Source: Clostridium_B lapidicellarium
GTDB lineage: Bacteria > Bacillota > Clostridia > Clostridiales > Clostridiaceae
NCBI RefSeq assembly: GCF_041224415.1
Contig: NZ_JBGFFE010000004.1
Location: 1 to 64,000 of the forward strand
Length of the DNA: 64,000 bases
Direction: 5' to 3'
This document shows positions 43,587-52,137 of this stretch, one piece after another; the stretch's first letter is position 1; the number at the start of each line of letters is the position of its first letter. A program made the translations under genes and the position numbers. The notes under the pieces are model-generated. The model saw nothing but the letters and a program-made list of their open reading frames with translations. It did no database searches and was not told the DNA's origin.

Positions 43587-44873
43587 TTACACCTCTTCTT
43601 TCCATGGAATATTTGAATCTGTAGTCACGTAGCAATCTCCCAACTGAGACCATATTCCCTGATACGCAAAATTGGTGGTATGATCAAAAGGCCCCCAGGG
43701 ATCAACACCAGCTAAACTAGGAACTCCAGCTTTCTCCCCAATCAGTCGTTTAACTCTCGGGTGATGAAGCGTATAATTGCGCCCGCTGTTGACAACAGCA
43801 TCAACTTTAGGATCAGAGATTACCAGCATATCACCTGGGCGATCATTGGACACAGCCGAAAGATTCATTACACACGGCATACCCATTTTTTCTGCCCAGT
43901 TAAAAGCCAGCGCCGAATCAAGCTGGCAATGTCCCATACCTGACTTATTGATCACGACACAATCCGCTTTTAATGTATCACGGCATAATGTCGCTCCAAT
44001 CATGCCCATGGTATTTTTTCCATCAATTTTCATAACGTTATTCGCGAAAACAACTCCTACAAATTCAAGATCCTTGCCATGACGCTTCATAAGTTCCCTT
44101 ATATACAACTCGTTTTGCAGGTAATAATTGCATTCCCAATATTTCCATAGGAAAGCTCCATCCAGCACTTCCGTAGGCTGAACTACGATAGGGAGAAAAT
44201 TAAGTGCACTTTGCCCATAGTACAATATATTCCAAGTATCATGCGAGGCCATATGGGTAACAAAGTATGCCACTTTAGGTAGAGGTTTGCCATCCTTTCC
44301 TGGGCCAACTGGTTCGAGTTCAAAAACTTCTGTTTCATCCGGTTTTAGATCAATACCTAGCTTAGCCAAATATACATTTGCTGTCAGTGAAGCATGTTTT
44401 AACGCTTCCGCATAACTCAAATCACTGACACCATCAGCTGGTGCAGCATCGATAACTATATGATAATGTTTTGAAAAATGAGTATATTTCGCACATGGGC
44501 CGCCCATATCCATATAATATTTAACATTACACTTTGCATAATAAATGTCCGAAACGACTACACCTCTAAGTGCTACCGTTTCCCCTTCACCTGCAGGTGC
44601 CAGCTTTCCCCAAATTCCCGGATAAGATTCTTCTGGATGTTCTTTTTTACAGCGCGGCTGCATGATGTCATGCACCGCCAACATCCTGCAGCTCTCACCA
44701 GGGCATACCAATTGGATATTCATCCATGCAAACAAGTCATTATTAATTAGGTTATAAAGTTCTTCCTTATCAACTGTCAATACACCGTCAACCAGCTCGG
44801 ATTTATTTCCGAATTGAACCTTTTTAACATCGATATAATCGATTTGCAGACGTTTACTCATAACTATAATCAT
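43587..44873 (-). CDS. Glycine/sarcosine/betaine reductase component B, proprotein subunit (GrdE/G/I family), divergent
   Basis: A protein of 424-428 residues (start at 44873 or at ATG 44861). GrdE-type proteins are cut at an internal Cys, which becomes a pyruvoyl group that binds the substrate. Family hallmarks are the ALRGVVVSD region, the AYFVTHMASHDTW stretch, and ELMKRHGKDLEFVGVVFANN. The candidate cleavage Cys is Cys248 in LWKYWECNYYLQN; as I recall, family members have Asn-Cys here, but this one has Glu-Cys. The C-terminus (PWGPFDHTTNFAYQGIWSQL) also differs from glycine-type GrdE. Same operon as the selenoprotein. Confidence 0.82.
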   Translation of the reverse strand: MIIVMSKRLQIDYIDVKKVQFGNKSELVDGVLTVDKEELYNLINNDLFAWMNIQLVCPGESCRMLAVHDIMQPRCKKEHPEESYPGIWGKLAPAGEGETVALRGVVVSDIYYAKCNVKYYMDMGGPCAKYTHFSKHYHIVIDAAPADGVSDLSYAEALKHASLTANVYLAKLGIDLKPDETEVFELEPVGPGKDGKPLPKVAYFVTHMASHDTWNILYYGQSALNFLPIVVQPTEVLDGAFLWKYWECNYYLQNELYIRELMKRHGKDLEFVGVVFANNVMKIDGKNTMGMIGATLCRDTLKADCVVINKSGMGHCQLDSALAFNWAEKMGMPCVMNLSAVSNDRPGDMLVISDPKVDAVVNSGRNYTLHHPRVKRLIGEKAGVPSLAGVDPWGPFDHTTNFAYQGIWSQLGDCYVTTDSNIPWKEEV

Positions 44874-44928
44874 CCCTTTCCTATATTCAAGTCATGAATT
44901 GTCATAAAAATATTTGTAACTTGAGTCA

Positions 44929-45015
44929 AGTTTATAATTAAATTATAGTAAACTAGTAGGTAATATTCATTGAACTATTCGGTAATGTTAATGTAATAAA
45001 ACGTTTACTTTTTTT
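44929..45015 (-). promoter_or_regulatory. Control region copy A (upstream of the component-B operon)
   Basis: About 87 bases that match 49884-49971 at roughly 85 percent of positions, with 24 identical bases at the left end and ATGTAATAAAACGTTTAC identical near the right. Weaker similarity continues to about 45069. The left block contains TATAATT/AATTATA as an inverted repeat with a TATAAT, so it probably holds the promoter and an activator site. It lies 57 bases from the start of the GrdE-like gene. Confidence 0.8.
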
Positions 45016-45096
45016 TAGAAATTGTACTTTTTTATACTAGCTGAACTCATTTCATTGTAATTTATTGTCATGATAAATACGGAACCTTTGAAAATA

Positions 45097-45130
45097 AATA
45101 AGAGGGTTACCTTATCCCTCCCCTCTTATT
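45097..45130 (-). terminator. Terminator after grdD
   Basis: AATAAGAGGG and CCCTCTTATT form a 10-bp stem that overlaps the grdD stop codon. TTATTTATTTTC follows on the minus strand. It separates the first operon from the component-B operon. Confidence 0.75.
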
Positions 45131-46274
45131 TATATCCTGCTTCCTTCAAAATTTTTACGGCTTTTTCACCCTTTTGAGAACTTACCAGAATCACAGGCCC
45201 AGTGCAGCCCATTCCGCTTTCAGAATATATACCCTTTTCCCATAATACCCTGCAGGCATTGTCCAGTTCCAGTATATCTATTCCCGGTATTGCATAGGTC
45301 ACAACTTCCTTAGGTGGTACTTTCACCTCTTCAACCTTTGAGGGTTTATCCTTTTTCAATATTTCCTCCAGCCCTGCAGCCTCTGCTTTTTGAAATTCAT
45401 TCTTCGCCACCCGCAGTACTTTGCCTTCTGCACACATCGCACAGTATTTAAGTGCTTCACAGATAAGAGGTGCCCCAGAAGCCCTGGATACTATATTTAT
45501 CAGCTTATCATAATTTTCTCCTATTCCAGGACCATATCCATATCCCAGAGTCTCATAATTTCCTCCCGTAGTATAGGCTGCAAAAATTTTTATGAGCAGA
45601 TTTCCTGTCAGCGAGTCACAAACCATCACATCCGGGGTACCTGAGAGCAGGTCATTTCCTCTCATCAGTGCTTCTCCATTTTTCCTGAGAGATTGAGCAA
45701 AATTAATTTTGTATCCCCTGTTCTGCAGTTCCTCAAGTGCCCTTTGTGTACCCCTGGCTCCATCTACATTCAAAACTCCCACAGTTGGATTATCTATACC
45801 AATGGACTTTGCAACTGCAATACCAGCTATGGAGTTTTTAACCATACTCTCCACCCTACCCGTGGCCATAGTACCTGTAGTGGTTGAAATTATCATATTT
45901 CTTCCGCTGCCCGGTGTAACTATTCTTCCTACAGTTGATACCCCTATTGGAAAATCAAAATGCTGTGTCACACACCCATCTATCTTCTTTTCCTCAAGAA
46001 GGCTTACCATTTTCTTATGGCCTTCTTCTGCACTGCTTACTTCTACAGATTCAAACCCACAGTCAATCTTCGGCCCTATAAGCACTATGTCAAAATCACC
46101 GTATTTACTCCCCGCCAACTGTGCAGCTTTTATCATCTCCTCTACTCCATGCTCCGAGCCATAAACTGTAAGTCCTATTCTGGATCTTTTTTTAAAGCTT
46201 CCTTTTTCTATACCATCGGCTATATCCTCAAATGCTTCCGCAATCAGTTTTTTTGTCCTGTCCATAATTCCCCT
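45126..46274 (-). CDS. grdD: Glycine reductase component C, subunit GrdD (PlsX-like)
   Basis: A protein of about 382 residues, with 386 if the upstream start at 46286 is used; I prefer the ATG of MDRTKKLIAEAFEDIAD, preceded by AGGAGGGGA. GrdD is the catalytic half of component C, which converts carboxymethyl-selenoether on GrdA plus phosphate to acetyl phosphate. It resembles PlsX acyl-phosphate enzymes. The C-terminal SGMGCTGPVILV contains the acylated Cys of the family. It follows grdC by about 15 bases and is last in its operon. Confidence 0.92.
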   Translation of the reverse strand, partial: RGIMDRTKKLIAEAFEDIADGIEKGSFKKRSRIGLTVYGSEHGVEEMIKAAQLAGSKYGDFDIVLIGPKIDCGFESVEVSSAEEGHKKMVSLLEEKKIDGCVTQHFDFPIGVSTVGRIVTPGSGRNMIISTTTGTMATGRVESMVKNSIAGIAVAKSIGIDNPTVGVLNVDGARGTQRALEELQNRGYKINFAQSLRKNGEALMRGNDLLSGTPDVMVCDSLTGNLLIKIFAAYTTGGNYETLGYGYGPGIGENYDKLINIVSRASGAPLICEALKYCAMCAEGKVLRVAKNEFQKAEAAGLEEILKKDKPSKVEEVKVPPKEVVTYAIPGIDILELDNACRVLWEKGIYSESGMGCTGPVILVSSQKGEKAVKILKEAGYK

Positions 46275-46291
46275 CCTCTGTATCAAAAATT

Positions 46292-47827
46292 CTAATCATT
46301 CATCAACTGCTGGGCAAATTTCCTTATTTCCTGTGCTATGATCTTCTTTACCTCATCTTTGGATACTTCAGTGTTCTCCTCTTTATCACCATTGTTTTTT
46401 TCTACAAGTATAGATACTCCATCAAACAGATTCGTCATTCTTCCAAGAAACAAACTTCCCTTACCTATTACCATAAAATTGTTCAGCTTTCCACCCATTA
46501 TATGTTCTATGCCGTGTCCTATGATAGGAACGCCGGATGGTATATGTCCCTGAGTGGATGCATATCCGGGATAACCATGTTTCTTGACGAATAAAGGCAG
46601 CTGTTTTCTCTCAAGCTGTCCGCTTTTGACTGCCAGGGCCCCTATCATCTTATAATTTTGTGTCGGCACATCCCCGGCACCTGCAGGTTCTGTTATATCA
46701 GGTATCTGCATTTCAGGTGCAAACTTATCCACATCCGTAATTTTCATTCCGTTCTTGGCCAGTGGATCAAGCACCAAGGCCTGTATTACAGCCTGGGGGG
46801 CAGCACCGTGGGCTATTGTATGTTTCCCCACTACATCAGTTCTAAGTACCGGGCTTATCCCATCATTTTCAGACACAAGAACTGCAAAACCCCCGAGGCA
46901 GTCTTCCAGGATAGGTATATTTTTTTTCACATGGTCCCTTCCATTCATCCCGAGTTTGGCAGTGCATCCGCCTGCAAACACTACCACATTCTTATACACA
47001 CCAGACTGGACCAGTGCCGCAGCTGTAATCAGTGCATGGGCAGGCCCCGCACAAAAACCTCTCATGTCAACTCCAGTAGCACCTTTTATTCCTGCTATTT
47101 CACCACAGGCTTTGGCGGTATTCCCCCCTCCCCTTTGATTCATATCACCTACTGCTTCTTCTGAACATTCTATTAGATAATCAATTTGACTTACATCCAA
47201 TTTAAAGTTTTTTACAAGGTACATAAGTGCTAAAACACCTGATGCCTTTACTGACAAGTTTTCAATCATGGTATGTGCTGACAGATTCGGATCAAATTCA
47301 TGGGCTCTTTTTACACATCCCACCAGCTTGTCATCCCTGTAAAGGCCTTCTGCTATTCCATTGTCTACGAGATTCTTTATATTCTCTATGTCTTCTCCTT
47401 CTTTTAATTCATCAATTCTGCCGCTTAAAACTGGATGCTTTGCAAAGCTTTCTTTTACAGTCTCTGTAAATGACTTTTCCAGAATCACCAGATCAAATAC
47501 ATCGGATATCTTCAATAATCCATAAAACTCATCCTGACACATTATCTCTCCAAACTTGCCAAACCTGCTGGCCCCATCCACCCTGCTTAAATACCAGGGT
47601 CTTTTTATTTCGGATAAACTCTCAGGTGTCATATTCCCTATATAAGTCTGATTAGGAGCATAGGATACCACATCCTCAAAGGATCTCAAGTGATTTTTTA
47701 TCTGCTTCAGGTAATCCGAATCCGGATTTGTCTTCCTTTCCAAAGTTTGAGTAGTACCATTATGTACCACCATATCCGGTGTATTGATTAAAACATAAGA
47801 AGCCTGCTTAACAACGGGAAAATTCAT
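46292..47827 (-). CDS. grdC: Glycine reductase component C, subunit GrdC
   Basis: A 511-residue protein, normal length for GrdC. It begins FPVVKQASYVLINTPDMVVH and has the FabH/ketoacyl-synthase-like middle part GAAPQAVIQALVLDP and DMRGFCAGPAHALITAAALV, in which the Cys corresponds to the thiolase-fold nucleophile. With GrdD it makes acetyl phosphate, which acetate kinase turns into ATP. A 14-bp hairpin lies just ahead of its ribosome site (AGGAGG). Confidence 0.94.
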   Translation of the reverse strand: MNFPVVKQASYVLINTPDMVVHNGTTQTLERKTNPDSDYLKQIKNHLRSFEDVVSYAPNQTYIGNMTPESLSEIKRPWYLSRVDGASRFGKFGEIMCQDEFYGLLKISDVFDLVILEKSFTETVKESFAKHPVLSGRIDELKEGEDIENIKNLVDNGIAEGLYRDDKLVGCVKRAHEFDPNLSAHTMIENLSVKASGVLALMYLVKNFKLDVSQIDYLIECSEEAVGDMNQRGGGNTAKACGEIAGIKGATGVDMRGFCAGPAHALITAAALVQSGVYKNVVVFAGGCTAKLGMNGRDHVKKNIPILEDCLGGFAVLVSENDGISPVLRTDVVGKHTIAHGAAPQAVIQALVLDPLAKNGMKITDVDKFAPEMQIPDITEPAGAGDVPTQNYKMIGALAVKSGQLERKQLPLFVKKHGYPGYASTQGHIPSGVPIIGHGIEHIMGGKLNNFMVIGKGSLFLGRMTNLFDGVSILVEKNNGDKEENTEVSKDEVKKIIAQEIRKFAQQLMND

Positions 47828-47849
47828 TTTAAAACCTCCTATTTATTTT

Positions 47850-47881
47850 AATAATAGCATGCATTCCTGCATGCTATTATT
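47850..47881 (-). other. Perfect 14-bp hairpin between grdA and grdC
   Basis: AATAATAGCATGCA and TGCATGCTATTATT surround TTCC. On the minus strand (the direction of transcription) no T run follows; the sequence is AAAATAAATAGGAGG leading to grdC. It is therefore probably an mRNA processing or 3'-protection hairpin and not a full stop. Confidence 0.6.
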
Positions 47882-47945
47882 TTTTATTCTAATATCAAAA
47901 TTATTTTTTGCCAAACGCTTTTCCTTTTTAATGAAATTATCTGTA

Positions 47946-48416
47946 TCATTTATTATATTTTGAATACTGGTCTCTTATAGTCTTTACCTCACTTATAATA
48001 TCTTCTACATCAAGAACCATTTCCATCATACCGCACTGTTCATCATAAATTGCAGCATCACATTCTTCCTTTATTTCAGGTTCTACTATATGATAAACAG
48101 CAAGTCCAAGTGCTGCTCCTGCAAGCGGCCCAGCAAAAGTCGGATCTCCCGCACTTACCGTTTCTGCAGAAAGGCCTGATGCTTCTGCCTCTGCTCCACC
48201 TAAAACTACAACTATATTTTCCGCACCGTATTTTTCCGTTAGATCTTTTACTCTCTGTTGGATCTCCAGATCCATAGCTCCCGCAGCCGTTCAAACGAAA
48301 CATTCTGTAGAAGCAAATATAACCTCTGCTCCGGCTGATTTTACACAGGCCTCAATAGCCTGGCCAGGTATGCCATCCCTGTCTCCTATCGCAATTACCT
48401 TTTTACCCTTTAACAT
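47946..48416 (-). CDS. grdA: Glycine reductase component A (GrdA), selenoprotein
   Basis: A 156-residue selenoprotein from ATG 48416 to 47946. The TGA at 48293-48291 is codon 42 and lies in the invariant context ECFV-U-TAAGAMDLE, so it encodes selenocysteine. Without read-through only the last 109 residues (from MDLEIQQRV) are called. GrdA receives the carboxymethyl group from component B on its selenium and hands it to component C; thioredoxin reduces it. The rest (VLGGAEAEASGLSAETV and GDPTFAGPLAGAALGL) is typical. It is between trxA and grdC. GGAAGAG precedes the start. Confidence 0.97.
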
Positions 48417-48461
48417 TTTATCTCTTCCTTTTTTAATATTTATTTTGAACTTCATTTAATT

Positions 48462-48794
48462 TTAAAGCTTATCATATGTAGATTTTATAAAGCTCTTCAC
48501 ATCATCAAGAGTGCTTATTTTATCTGCAGTTATAGCGGCCATTTTTTCACCGTTTTTATATATAATCATCGTCGGCAATCCTAGAACTTTTTGAGAAATT
48601 GCCAACCTCCTTGCACTGCTTATATTAAGGCTGGCAAATTTTATTTTGTAGCCATATACTTTTTCCAGTCCATGCACTCCCGGCATAAGCTGTTTGCATA
48701 TTTCGCATTTATCTCCCCAATAGTCCACAAATACAGGTTTATCATCACAATTTAAAACCTCTTCATCAAAATTTTGTTTTGTCAATTCAATCAT
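48462..48794 (-). CDS. trxA: Thioredoxin of the glycine reductase operon
   Basis: A 110-residue thioredoxin fold. The active site is WGDKCEICKQL, that is CEIC in place of the common CGPC; glycine-reductase thioredoxins are known to vary here. The cis-Pro lies in GLPTMIIYKNG. It should pass electrons from TrxB to GrdA. It sits between trxB and grdA. Confidence 0.9.
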   Translation of the reverse strand: MIELTKQNFDEEVLNCDDKPVFVDYWGDKCEICKQLMPGVHGLEKVYGYKIKFASLNISSARRLAISQKVLGLPTMIIYKNGEKMAAITADKISTLDDVKSFIKSTYDKL

Positions 48795-48810
48795 TACAAT
48801 TTCCTCCCTT

Positions 48811-49737
48811 TTAATTTTTATTTTCTTCTATATAATTCTCTGCAGTAGTTGCTGCTACAGCACCATCTGCCGCTGCAGTTATAACCTGTCTTAAAGATTT
48901 TTTTCTTATATCACCTGCGGCAAATACTCCTGAAATATTAGTTCTCATATCCTCATCTGTCACAATATAACCTTTTTCATCCATAGTTACCTTCCCCTGA
49001 AACAGCTGTGATATAGGTTCATACCCTACAAATACAAAGCACCCGTCTACTTTCAAATTCCTGGTTTCACCTGTAATCTTGTTCTTTATAAGTAATCCTT
49101 CCAATATTTCATCCCCTAAAGCCCCTTCCACAATGGAATTCCATATAAATTTTATCTTAGGATTGTGAAAAGCCCTGTCCTGCAGAGATTTTGTCGCCCT
49201 AAGGGCATCTCTCCTGTGTATGACTGTAACGCTCTCTGCAAATTTCGTAAGGTAGATAGCTTCTGTAATGGCTGAATCTCCACCGCCCACTACTGCCACA
49301 TCCAGGTCTGTAAAGAAATCCGCATCACAGGTTGCACAATAGGAGATTCCCCTTCCTCTCAATTCTTTCTCATTTTTAAAACCTGACAGCCTCGGATTTG
49401 CACCTGTGGCAATTATTATTGTTCTAGCTCTATAGACATTTTTTTTACTCTTTAAAACTTTAATTATACCCTCAATATCAACATCTAATATCTCATCTTT
49501 AGCAAATTTCACACCAAAGTCCAAAGCTTGATTTTTCATTCTCTCACTTAAACTCGTTCCTGTACAATTCTCAATGGAACCTGGATAATTCTCAAGTTCA
49601 TCCGTTGTAGTTATCTGTCCTCCATATTTTGCCCTCTCTATTAGCAAAGTGTCCATTTTAGATCTTGCTGCATAGAGACCTGCCGATAAACCTGCTGGTC
49701 CTCCTCCAATTATTATTGAATCGTAAATATGTAACAC
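48811..49737 (-). CDS. trxB: Thioredoxin reductase
   Basis: A 308-residue NADPH-dependent flavoprotein. FAD-binding GGGPAGLSAGLYAARS at the N-terminus, redox pair in SYCATCDADFF, NADPH-binding VVGGGDSAITEA and the second FAD motif VFAAGDIRKKSLRQVITA are all present. It is first in the operon trxB-trxA-grdA-grdC-grdD; grdX, usual in such loci, is missing here. Confidence 0.96.
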   Translation of the reverse strand: MLHIYDSIIIGGGPAGLSAGLYAARSKMDTLLIERAKYGGQITTTDELENYPGSIENCTGTSLSERMKNQALDFGVKFAKDEILDVDIEGIIKVLKSKKNVYRARTIIIATGANPRLSGFKNEKELRGRGISYCATCDADFFTDLDVAVVGGGDSAITEAIYLTKFAESVTVIHRRDALRATKSLQDRAFHNPKIKFIWNSIVEGALGDEILEGLLIKNKITGETRNLKVDGCFVFVGYEPISQLFQGKVTMDEKGYIVTDEDMRTNISGVFAAGDIRKKSLRQVITAAADGAVAATTAENYIEENKN

Positions 49738-49883
49738 TCTATTACCTCCTCATATTTATTTGCAAATAAATTTTTCTTCCATTGATGACTCTCCTTTTGA
49801 AAACAAAAATGGGTATAAAGTCTCTGACCTTATACTCTGTATTATTAACTTGACAAATTAGAAATTTCCTTTACTTATCAGTT

Positions 49884-49971
49884 AGTTTATAATTAAATTA
49901 TAGTAAATCGGCAGACAATATTCATTGAATTATTCTGTAATCTTGATGTAATAAAACGTTTACTTTTTTTA
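49884..49971 (-). promoter_or_regulatory. Control region copy B (upstream of trxB)
   Basis: The partner of 44929-45015. The first 24 bases (beginning AGTTTATAATTAAATTATAG) and the block ATGTAATAAAACGTTTAC are identical in both. It lies about 150 bases upstream of trxB and immediately downstream of the regulator pseudogene. Both copies point towards their grd-type operons, so one activator very likely served both. Confidence 0.8.
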
Positions 49972-50006
49972 TAGCAATTATATCTTTTTGCACTAAATAC
50001 ATCTAT

Positions 50007-50969
50007 TCATTGTACTTCATTGTGTTTAAACTTATGCTGTAGTCTATATGAAGATGGTGTAACACCAACTATTTTTTAAATACTTTTACAAAATATCCAC
50101 AATCTTCAAAGCCTAAATCTATAGAAAGATTTTTAATAGAAATATCCGAACTCTCAAGTAGTTCTTTTGCTTTTTTCATTCTTAATTTATTTATATAATT
50201 GGAAAAATTTTCACCAGTGACCTTTTTAAAAAGTTTACTAAAATAGCTGGAACTAATATTGCATAAGGATGCCATTTCATCTAGACTAATACTATGACAA
50301 CAGTTATTTTTAATATATTCCAAAGCTGGTTTCAAAATTATGTTGTTCCTCTGTTCTTTTACTTCAAAAGTATTATTATAAATTTCCTTATTATGGGCAT
50401 CGATTAAATTATATACTCTATCAGATTCTTTTTCCCGCATTATATTTATATCTTTCATATTTTTATTTCTACCTGTCATTGATATTATTTCACTCATTTC
50501 ATTTAGTTTCATCTTTAATAAAGTTTCTTCTACATTCTTATTTTTACTTGTCCTTAATATTTCCTCATTCATTTCATTCAATTTTATCTTTAACAAAGCT
50601 TCCTCCACTATATAATTACTAATGAGGAATATCATATTAGCAATTGATTTAATTTTATCCAGTGAAAACGTCTTAATTTTTTTATACGATTCTTCAATCT
50701 TTTTTTTATTAAATAGCCTTGCTTTTGCGAACATATCTTCAGATATACATTCAAGTTCATTTTTTTCGTAATTCCCTTTAATTAGAATTTGACCGCCCAC
50801 CAATGCTCCTAAATACTGATTATCTACAATTACTATGTTTTGTAACAGGTGTTCCTTTATAATCAACAGTCAATAAAGATGTACCCGCCACTTTAGATAT
50901 GGCATCTTGAATTTTCTGAAAATTATTTACATTTATTATATAGTCTAAATTGGGAAAATTATTTTTCAA
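50007..50969 (-). pseudogene. PocR/AraC-type transcriptional regulator, broken at two places
   Basis: From TTG 50969 (GGAGGGAGGG six bases upstream) the frame gives 49 residues of a PocR-type sensory domain, ending VTKHSNCR then TAA at 50822-50820. The sequence then continues in another frame with IVDNQYLGALVGGQIL, which in the family follows some 50 residues later, so about 150 bases are deleted at the shared bases AATTGTA. The C-terminal AraC helix-turn-helix pair is present (SLDEMASLCNISSSYFSKLF, then DLGFEDCGYFVKVFKK) but meets TAG at 50071-50069. Adding one A to the run there restores IVGVTPSSYRLQHK, the normal AraC ending, up to TGA at 50007. The remaining open piece is 50069-50866. Confidence 0.85.
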
Positions 50970-51164
50970 GTTAATCCCTCCCTCCATAAAAAATATAAAT
51001 TAATTGTTTTAAACTTCTGACGAATAGAAATCAAATGAATATGTCATCATGTTTTAATTTTATATTGAATTTTTATAGATAATTTCCATTCTATAACTAA
51101 TTATAATACATTTAACTTATACTAGTAAACACTCCATAATAATCACCGTTATCTGCTGCAAATT

Positions 51165-51193
51165 AAAAAAGAAGCTTATTCAGCTTCTTTTTT
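51165..51193. terminator. Terminator after lgt
   Basis: AAAAAAGAAGCT and AGCTTCTTTTTT form a 12-bp stem around TATTC, with further T residues on the minus strand. It lies just past the lgt stop. Confidence 0.82.
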
Positions 51194-51198
51194 AAAAT

Positions 51199-51975
51199 CT
51201 ATGATTGAGATACATCCTTGTTTTTTTTAGCTCTCAGATATAATAAATAAACTATACTGAGTGTCACCCCTATCAGGCTCACCAGTTGGGCAACTCTTAT
51301 ATTTCCCAGCATTAAACTGTCTGTTCTAAGCCCCTCTATAAAAAATCTTCCAAAAGAATATAACCCCACATAAGCCGAAATCACAGCTCCCTTTTCATAT
51401 TTTCTTCTTAAAATATAAATTAAAATAATGCATACTGCCAGATTCCAGACGGATTCATATAAAAATGTAGGATGGTAATAGACACCATCTATGTGCATAC
51501 CTTTTTGTATAAAAAGTGGAAACTTGCTTATGAACTCATAGCTTACAGGACCTCCATGAGCTTCACTGTTAAAAAAATTCCCCCACCTGCCTATTGCCTG
51601 GGCAAGTATTATAGATGGAGCTGCAAAATCCAGTAATTTTATGAAGTCTAATTTTTTATATCTATTAAATACATAAGCAGCCAAAATACCAAGTATAAGT
51701 CCGCCGTGAATTGCAAGTCCTCCCTGCCTTATATTTATCATATCAAACAAATTATCTTTATAGTATTGAAATCGGAAAATAACATAATAAGCTCTGGCAC
51801 CTATTATTGCAAAGGGAAATGACACTAAAAATACATCTATCAGGATATCAAAATTATACTTTTTATATTTACAATTTGAATCAGCCAGTAAAATAGCCGC
51901 CAATATTCCCAAAGCTATTATTATCCCATACCACCTTATTTCAAAACCATTTATAGAAAAAGCTATCGGGTTCAT
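51199..51975 (-). CDS. lgt: Prolipoprotein diacylglyceryl transferase
   Basis: A 258-residue membrane enzyme that attaches diacylglycerol to the lipobox Cys of lipoproteins. It has seven membrane segments, the HGGLILGILAAYVF region with the essential His, and the Lgt signature AIGRWGNFFNSEAHGG; a further RTDSLMLG loop is typical. Length is normal. Single gene with a terminator. Confidence 0.95.
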   Translation of the reverse strand: MNPIAFSINGFEIRWYGIIIALGILAAILLADSNCKYKKYNFDILIDVFLVSFPFAIIGARAYYVIFRFQYYKDNLFDMINIRQGGLAIHGGLILGILAAYVFNRYKKLDFIKLLDFAAPSIILAQAIGRWGNFFNSEAHGGPVSYEFISKFPLFIQKGMHIDGVYYHPTFLYESVWNLAVCIILIYILRRKYEKGAVISAYVGLYSFGRFFIEGLRTDSLMLGNIRVAQLVSLIGVTLSIVYLLYLRAKKNKDVSQS

Positions 51976-52097
51976 ATGTATATTACAACCTTTCCTTAAA
52001 TTTAAAATTCATACCAAATTCTTTAAGTCAATAGAGCCGTTATTTATAAATTATATACCAATCGAAATTTTTGTAAAGTCCTGTTATTTTGCTAAAA

Positions 52098-52127
52098 AAA
52101 GAGTTCTGGATTTCTCCAAAACTCTTT
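52098..52127 (-). terminator. Terminator after the 52138 gene
   Basis: AAAGAGTTTTGGA and TCCAGAACTCTTT (minus strand) form a 13-bp stem with one G-T pair, followed by four T. Confidence 0.82.
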
Positions 52128-52137
52128 GTATTTTAAA

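Noticed and set aside
45001..45012. CcpA (cre) site AAAACGTTTAC in the grd control regions
   Set aside because: It lacks the leading TG of the consensus, and the same bases are conserved because the whole region is duplicated.
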